This document shows, piece after piece, positions 59,166 to 64,000 of a stretch of 64,000 nt of DNA. Source of the DNA: Vicugna pacos (lineage: Eukaryota; Chordata; Mammalia; Artiodactyla; Camelidae); NCBI RefSeq assembly GCF_048564905.1, contig NC_133014.1, positions 15,075,136-15,139,135 on the forward strand. Direction: 5' to 3'. The translations under genes were made by a program, and so were the position numbers. The stretch's first letter is position 1. Each line of letters opens with the position of its first letter. Below the pieces are notes generated by a model. It was given only the letters and a program-made list of their open reading frames with translations. It ran no database searches and was not told the DNA's origin.

Positions 59166-59962
59166 ATTTTTTTTTTTGCATTCTTTTTTATTGAAGGATA
59201 GTCAGTTTACAGTGTTGTGTCAATTTCCGGTGTACAGCATCATGTTTCAGTCATACATACGCATGCATATATTCCTTTTCAGATTCTTTTTCATTATATG
59301 TTACTATAAAAAACTGAATATAGTTTGCTGTGCTATACAGTATCAGTTTTGTATATAATAGTCAGTATCTGCAAATCTCAAACTCCCAATTTATCCTTCC
59401 CACCCCCTTCCCCCTCGGTAACCATAAGTATGTTCTCTATGTCTGTGAGTCTGTTTCTGTTTTGTAAATAAGTTCGTTTGTGTCTTTTTTTAGATTCCAC
59501 ATAAGCGATAGCATATGGTATTTTTCTTCCTCTTTCTGGCTTACTTCACTTAGAATGACGATCTCCAGATCCAGCCATGTTGCTGCAAATGGCATTATTC
59601 TATTCTTTTATATGGCTGAGTAGTATTCCATTGACTGAATACACAGATACACACAGACACACACAGACACACACAGACACACACACCCCACAGCTTCTTT
59701 ATCCAGTCATCTGTTGAGGGACACTTAGGCTGTTTCCATGTCTTGGCTATTGTAAACAGTGCTGCTATGAACACTGGGGTGCATATATCTTTTTCAATTA
59801 TAGTTTTCTCAGGATCTATGCCCAGGAGTGAGATTGCTGGATCAGAAGGTAGATCTGTTTTTGACTTCCTAAGGAATCTTTATACTGTCCTCCATAGTGG
59901 CTACACCAGTTTACATTCCCACCAATAGTGTAGGAGGGTTCCTCTTTCTCCACACCGTCCCC
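59166..59962 (-). mobile_element. L1 3' end, about 0.8 kb, with an internal hexamer repeat
   Basis: The plus strand begins with a T-run and is a continuous reverse complement of L1 tail and ORF2 end: ggtgtacagcatcatgtttc, gattctttttcattatatgt, gattccacataagcgatagc, gcttacttcacttagaatga, gtagtattccattgactgaa, atgaacactggggtgcatat, ggagtgagattgctggatca and tagtggctacaccagtttac. Its 3' end is complete. The direct repeat at its ends is only ccaatc (59159-59164 and 59961-59966), so the duplication is uncertain. Confidence 0.93.
59640..59692. repeat. Hexamer microsatellite inside L1
   Basis: An ACACAG/ACAGAC-type array of several units sits where the L1 has its AT-rich 'attccattgtatatataccac' stretch. 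It grew after insertion or was carried in. Confidence 0.85.
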
Positions 59963-59967
59963 AATCA

Positions 59968-60362
59968 GTCTGACAGCTGGAAATGCCTCCATGTACGTTC
60001 ACACGCCACCCATCAGAGTAGTTTTGGAGAGGGGGGGCATACGTACAACCGCCGTTTGAGATTTGGGGCTACAGCCTGCATTTGGTGATGCAAAGATCTC
60101 TTTGCCTCCATCTGCTGAAGAGCTGCCCTTACTTTCTTGGATTCATGTGGGCAGAGTTGCCAGCCTTGTCATGCTGGAGGAACTGAGACCGAGTCCGGGG
60201 TCAGAAATTTCAGTGCGTGTATGTGTGTCTGAGGGGCATGCTTTCGGGGCTGATCGTGTGAGACGTGAGTGGAGAAGGAGCAGAAAGAAAGTTCTGGACG
60301 GGACAGGTGGCCTTGATGAGGAGTCTGAGCGTGGTTCTGGAAAGCGGGGCAGAACTCAGTAA
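59968..60362. other. Unannotated sequence
   Basis: No gene or repeat is recognised. Confidence 0.4.
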
Positions 60363-60909
60363 TGGTGTCAGTTTAGATCCAAGATACCAAGACAGAAATA
60401 GAACGAAGAGATTTACTGAGGACATGCCTGTGAAAGTAGAGCAGAAAGAACACGAGCAGGCAGGGGAAAGCCTTCAGACCTCCGTGCATGCCGTAGCTCC
60501 AGTGATGCGAGAGGGAGGGTGAGGAGGAGTGAGGAGGGAGAGGTCCAGACGGCAGGGCTGTTCTGAGCATCTCAGCCAGGCAGCCGGGTACCGGAGCTCA
60601 GCTGCCGATTCGAGGAGTTAGCGGAGCTTCAGGCAGAAGTGACTCTGCTCAGGCAGCCCTGCTGTGCTCAGCCACTGGCTCGGAGCATCCCAGCAGTGGA
60701 GGGCGCAGCCTAGGCCGGCTGCTGCTGCCCAGCCCAGCGGCCCAGCACCGGGCTGCCAGCCAGCCGCACTGCTCAGGGCAAGGGCTCCCTCGAAGGGGCT
60801 CTGAGCAGGCACCCCTACGTTTGCCTCCATCATGCTGCAGAGGGAGCGGGTCCCCCAAGGAAGGAAGGGGGGAGGTGGGAACATGTCTGTAGGCAGCTTT
60901 GTAGCCACA
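60363..60909 (-). mobile_element. GC-rich LTR-like element, ERV relic
   Basis: On the minus strand it starts tgtggctacaaagctgcc and ends ctaaactgacacca. Before that end lies a polyadenylation-like cagtaaatctcttcg followed by a pyrimidine-rich U5-like part. The ending resembles the LTR-like fragment at 5550-5945. The body is GC-rich and repetitive in short gctgc words. No target repeat was found and the family is not known. It is broken and old. Confidence 0.4.
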
Positions 60910-61564
60910 TGAAGTGTGCTCTGGCTCTATTAACAAATGAAAAAAATGAGAGTGGTAAAGGAAACTCTTAATGGCCACCCCTGTGCAAACCAAACGGAAT
61001 TAACTGCCAGTCCTTCCTGTCGATCACGTAGGCAGGACCAGCATTAGCTGGAGTCAGAAGATGCAGTCCGATTCCAGGGAGGATCTGGGAAACCTCAGGA
61101 AGAGGGGACGTGGCCCCAGACTGGCTCCTGCACTCACACGTTCACTCCTACCTTGCGGTATTCTGCCTCGTGTTAACTGGGTAGGCGGAGGCTGTCAGCC
61201 CAATTCTGTCCAAGAATATTTTTCGTTTTAAATTCATTCATTTGTGCTCATAACTAGAAGTCTTTCCCCAAAGTATGTGAGGTGATGCATGACCGGCAGC
61301 AGAATAACACACATATTTAGGAAACGGAGAACGCTGATAGCACTGTCTGTGGGGGGGGCAGGTGGCTGCTTTTAAGCGACAAGAAGGATCATGGGTAATA
61401 CACTACCTGCAGCTGAAAAACCAGGCACTTGTTAGTAGAGGCAGAGAGAGATGGATCAATCACATAGGAGACGGCAGGTAGAAGAAATGGACACGCACAT
61501 TGTCCATCACATCTTTGCTGAAATCCAGCACTACCTGTCCACTAGGCAAAGGAGCGTGGCTTAA
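60910..61564. other. Unannotated sequence
   Basis: No gene or repeat is recognised. A G-run (9 bases) lies at about 61352-61360. Confidence 0.45.
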
Positions 61565-61745
61565 ACCGTGAGATTCTCAAAGTGTGGTCCCCTGACCAGC
61601 AGAATCGGCATCCTCTGGAAGCTTGTTAGAAATGCCAGGTCTTGGGCCCCACCCCAGAAGTCCTGAACCGGAGATTCTGGGGTGAGGGCCAGCAACCCCG
61701 TGAACAAGGGGTTCTGGGGTACATTCAGGTGTGAGGATGACCAGC
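61565..61745 (-). mobile_element. MER5A hAT-Charlie transposon
   Basis: The run begins gattctcaaagtgtggtccc, then gaccagcagaatcggcatcc, gaagcttgttagaaatgcca, gggccccaccccagaagtcc and ggtgagggccagcaacccc, which is the MER5A order from end to end. The right terminus is eroded. It is a non-autonomous MITE-like relic with no transposase. Confidence 0.9.
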
Positions 61746-64000
61746 CTGCATGTTTTCACAGGGACCTGCACAACTGACGTCTCCGCCTGTGTTAGGGGCC
61801 CTGGTCCCTGGATTATCTTTTCCCTTTTCTCTTCCAGGTACACGTATCCCAGACTGTCGTTCTCTGCACTTCACTTCCATCTACACACACGCGCGTGTTC
61901 AGGGACCATACACTTGATTCTTAATTCTCCATGTATAAAAATATGAATCCATGTATCCTCAGGAAAATTTCATAGACTCACCTCAATTATCTTGACAGTC
62001 TGGACCCCAACCTAACCCAACAGGCTTCCTAGAGCCTGTTCCCGCAAGTGTAGGGAAATCATATTTGACTTTTTCCCTACCAAGTAGATAGAGATCACAT
62101 TTGTGGCTAGAAAGTCTCCATATTTTGATAGGTCCCAGAAGAAGCATGAGGACTGTTTTTGGCTGGGACTGATGATTGGGGGAGGGGGATAGTGTTAAAT
62201 CCTTCCGTGTGCTTTCTAAGTGAGTAAAGGGGTGTGGCTGCTGAGAAGGGGACTGAAACACTGAGACCCATCCTTGGGTGATACTTTTCTTACAAACGGG
62301 GTAGAGTGGGGTCTTAGTGATACAAGACAAATTTAGAATTCTTTACGTGGTGATGTGGATAACCTTATACTGCGTGCATTTTCCTTTTAATTCCTTTTTT
62401 CTCTTTTGGTGTTCTTCCTTAAACCTTTAGTGAAATCTTAGCCCCCTCTGGCTGTTAGAGAAAATAAGAAATGGATTAGGTATAAATGCTTGGCTAGCTT
62501 TCAAGAAAAAGAAGTGCATATTTTGGGGGCCAGTGTGGCTCTGGCAAACAATAAACACTGTGAGAGACCCCAAGGGATGGTAAGCCTTGAGAAGAATAGT
62601 AAATTCTTTCCAGCCCATTGCCTGCGTATTCTCCATCATGGTCCCTGTGTCTAGAAGATTCTAAAAGCAATGAAAATTAAAGTCCAAAATAATTTTAAGT
62701 CATCGATGTGGTTTGCATAAGACCCCCAGCATGTATTGCAAATTGCTTCTGAAAAGCAACTTTCAGTGCTGCAAAAATACAATTGTGAATTGTTGGCTGA
62801 AATTTGCTCCCTAACTTAGCTGCAAGAGCATAATTACTCCCGTCAAGGAAAAACAGACCAGGCACGCAAAGAACTTGCTGGGAAGAAGAAGGAGGAAAAA
62901 AAAGTGCCATTGAGCCGTGGCAGACTGAACCCTACTAAATGGTTTTGTCAGATCCAGTTTTGATGATTACTAAGCAGTCTCCTACACACGGCATCAAAGT
63001 TCCCAGGGCACATCCTAAACTGAAGAATATTTGTAATAAAAAGATGCAAGGCTCCAACTCTCATTTTTGCCAAACATTAATAAAAATCGAATTAGAAGCA
63101 AGTGCCTTGAAAGGCTGCTGGCTAAAGGTTTTAGTACGGTAACAACGTGAATCTGATAAGAAGAGGAAATGCTCTTTACGTTTTTTTTATTATAGTAATA
63201 ATCTAAAAACTAACTTTAAAAAGAAGTGAAAAAGGCAAAAAAATTCTCATATTCTAATATGCCTAGAAATGCAGTTTTTTTCCCCCCACTTTGCAAAGAA
63301 TACACAGATGTGAGAGGCAGGCACCGTGATTAAAAGCTGCACCACCACCTCAAACCACAATAGACGGTCTGACTCCAAATGCCCTTTCACTGTCCTCAAT
63401 GAAACGCGACTTCATTCTCCCACACACTCGAAACTGTGTTAGCTGAGAGTTCAGACGTGGAAACGAAGCCAAACACGCAGAAGAAAAGCTCCATTCTCTG
63501 TGTCCAAAGGCCGTGTGAGGACGCAAGCTTGTGCCAGGCGAACACACAGGGGGCTGCGGAGGGAGATGGGATCAGGTTCTTAACTTTTGACTTAATCCCT
63601 GTTGGACTTAGGCTGGCCCTGTGGCTGCTTCGGTTTTCAGATGCTCTCGTGAGTAGAGAGAAAACTGGTTCTAGGTCGTACTGTGTCGGATACCATTTCA
63701 GAAGAGTTGCTCTTGTACATGGACACCCCTCCAGGACGACGCCAAGGTCCTCAGAGGTCCCTTTTGCTCTTCTATTTTATTATCTAAATACATGCACTGT
63801 GGTGTTCCCAGAGGTTCTGGGGGAAGATCTTTGGATGGGGTACTGGAAGCCTCGGGTCACAAGTCCAGTCCAAATTTTTCCTTAATCTGTGGGCTCGTAA
63901 CCAAAAAGAACATCAACAAACAGACCACTGCTAGTACCCTGATGTGAGTAAGCGGCCCCAAACCAGCTGATCACCTGTGTATTCCATCCCGCCTGTCTCC
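61746..64000. other. Unannotated sequence to the window end
   Basis: About 2.3 kb with no gene or repeat that I can name. It includes the longest ORF in the window (63436-63885, 149 codons, plus strand), which has no recognisable domain and no codon or context support. The stretch 62690-62930 is repeat-free and of even composition. Confidence 0.45.

Noticed and set aside
59158-59966. Target-site duplication of the 0.8 kb L1
   Set aside because: Only ccaatc is shared at the two ends, too short to claim.
63436-63885. Longest ORF in the window (149 codons, plus strand)
   Set aside because: No domain, signal peptide, splice context or known family is visible. An ORF of this length can occur by chance in 64 kb.

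Overview
The window looks like mammalian nuclear DNA, most likely from a camelid (camel, alpaca or llama). The main evidence is three copies of a tRNA-derived SINE with the camelid vic-1/CAM layout: A box, B box, a 'cctcc' end to the tRNA-like head and an A-rich tail. About a dozen copies of the cetartiodactyl-type L1 3' UTR agree with this. The naming rests on recall of repeat consensus sequences, not on a database search.

I find no protein-coding gene, tRNA, rRNA, CRISPR array or bacterial-type operon. Every open reading frame is short (149 codons at most), none resembles a protein family I know, and many lie inside LINE fragments or antisense to them. The window reads as an AT-rich intergenic or intronic stretch built mostly from layered transposon debris.

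Layout. 1-8.2 kb: an L2, a MIR, two L1 pieces inserted one after the other at the same target, and an LTR-like fragment. 8.2-15.8 kb: two solo LTRs of one family in the same orientation, with a block of old L1 and one young L1 between them. 15.8-21.8 kb: L2, MIR and an old L1 cluster around an AT-rich microsatellite. 21.8-35 kb: mostly unrecognised sequence with a few L1, L2 and SINE copies. 35-45 kb: an L2 split by a SINE, several L1 3' ends and a 1.25 kb antisense L1 ORF2 relic. 45-47.8 kb: a MER5A-like fragment, two LTRs of different families and an inverted L1. 48-55.5 kb: sparse repeats and a possible conserved noncoding segment near 53.0-53.3 kb. 55.5-64 kb: MIRs, an MLT1-type LTR, a small L1 with a possible 3' transduction, an 0.8 kb L1, a GC-rich LTR-like element and a MER5A.

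Nothing here works as a gene system. What can be read is insertion history: matching target-site duplications, inverted (twin-primed) L1 copies, a nested SINE and solo LTRs. The best candidate for host function is the repeat-free segment around 53.0-53.3 kb, which carries a perfect 12-bp TGIF/MEIS-type palindrome. I did not find a convincing undescribed biological system.
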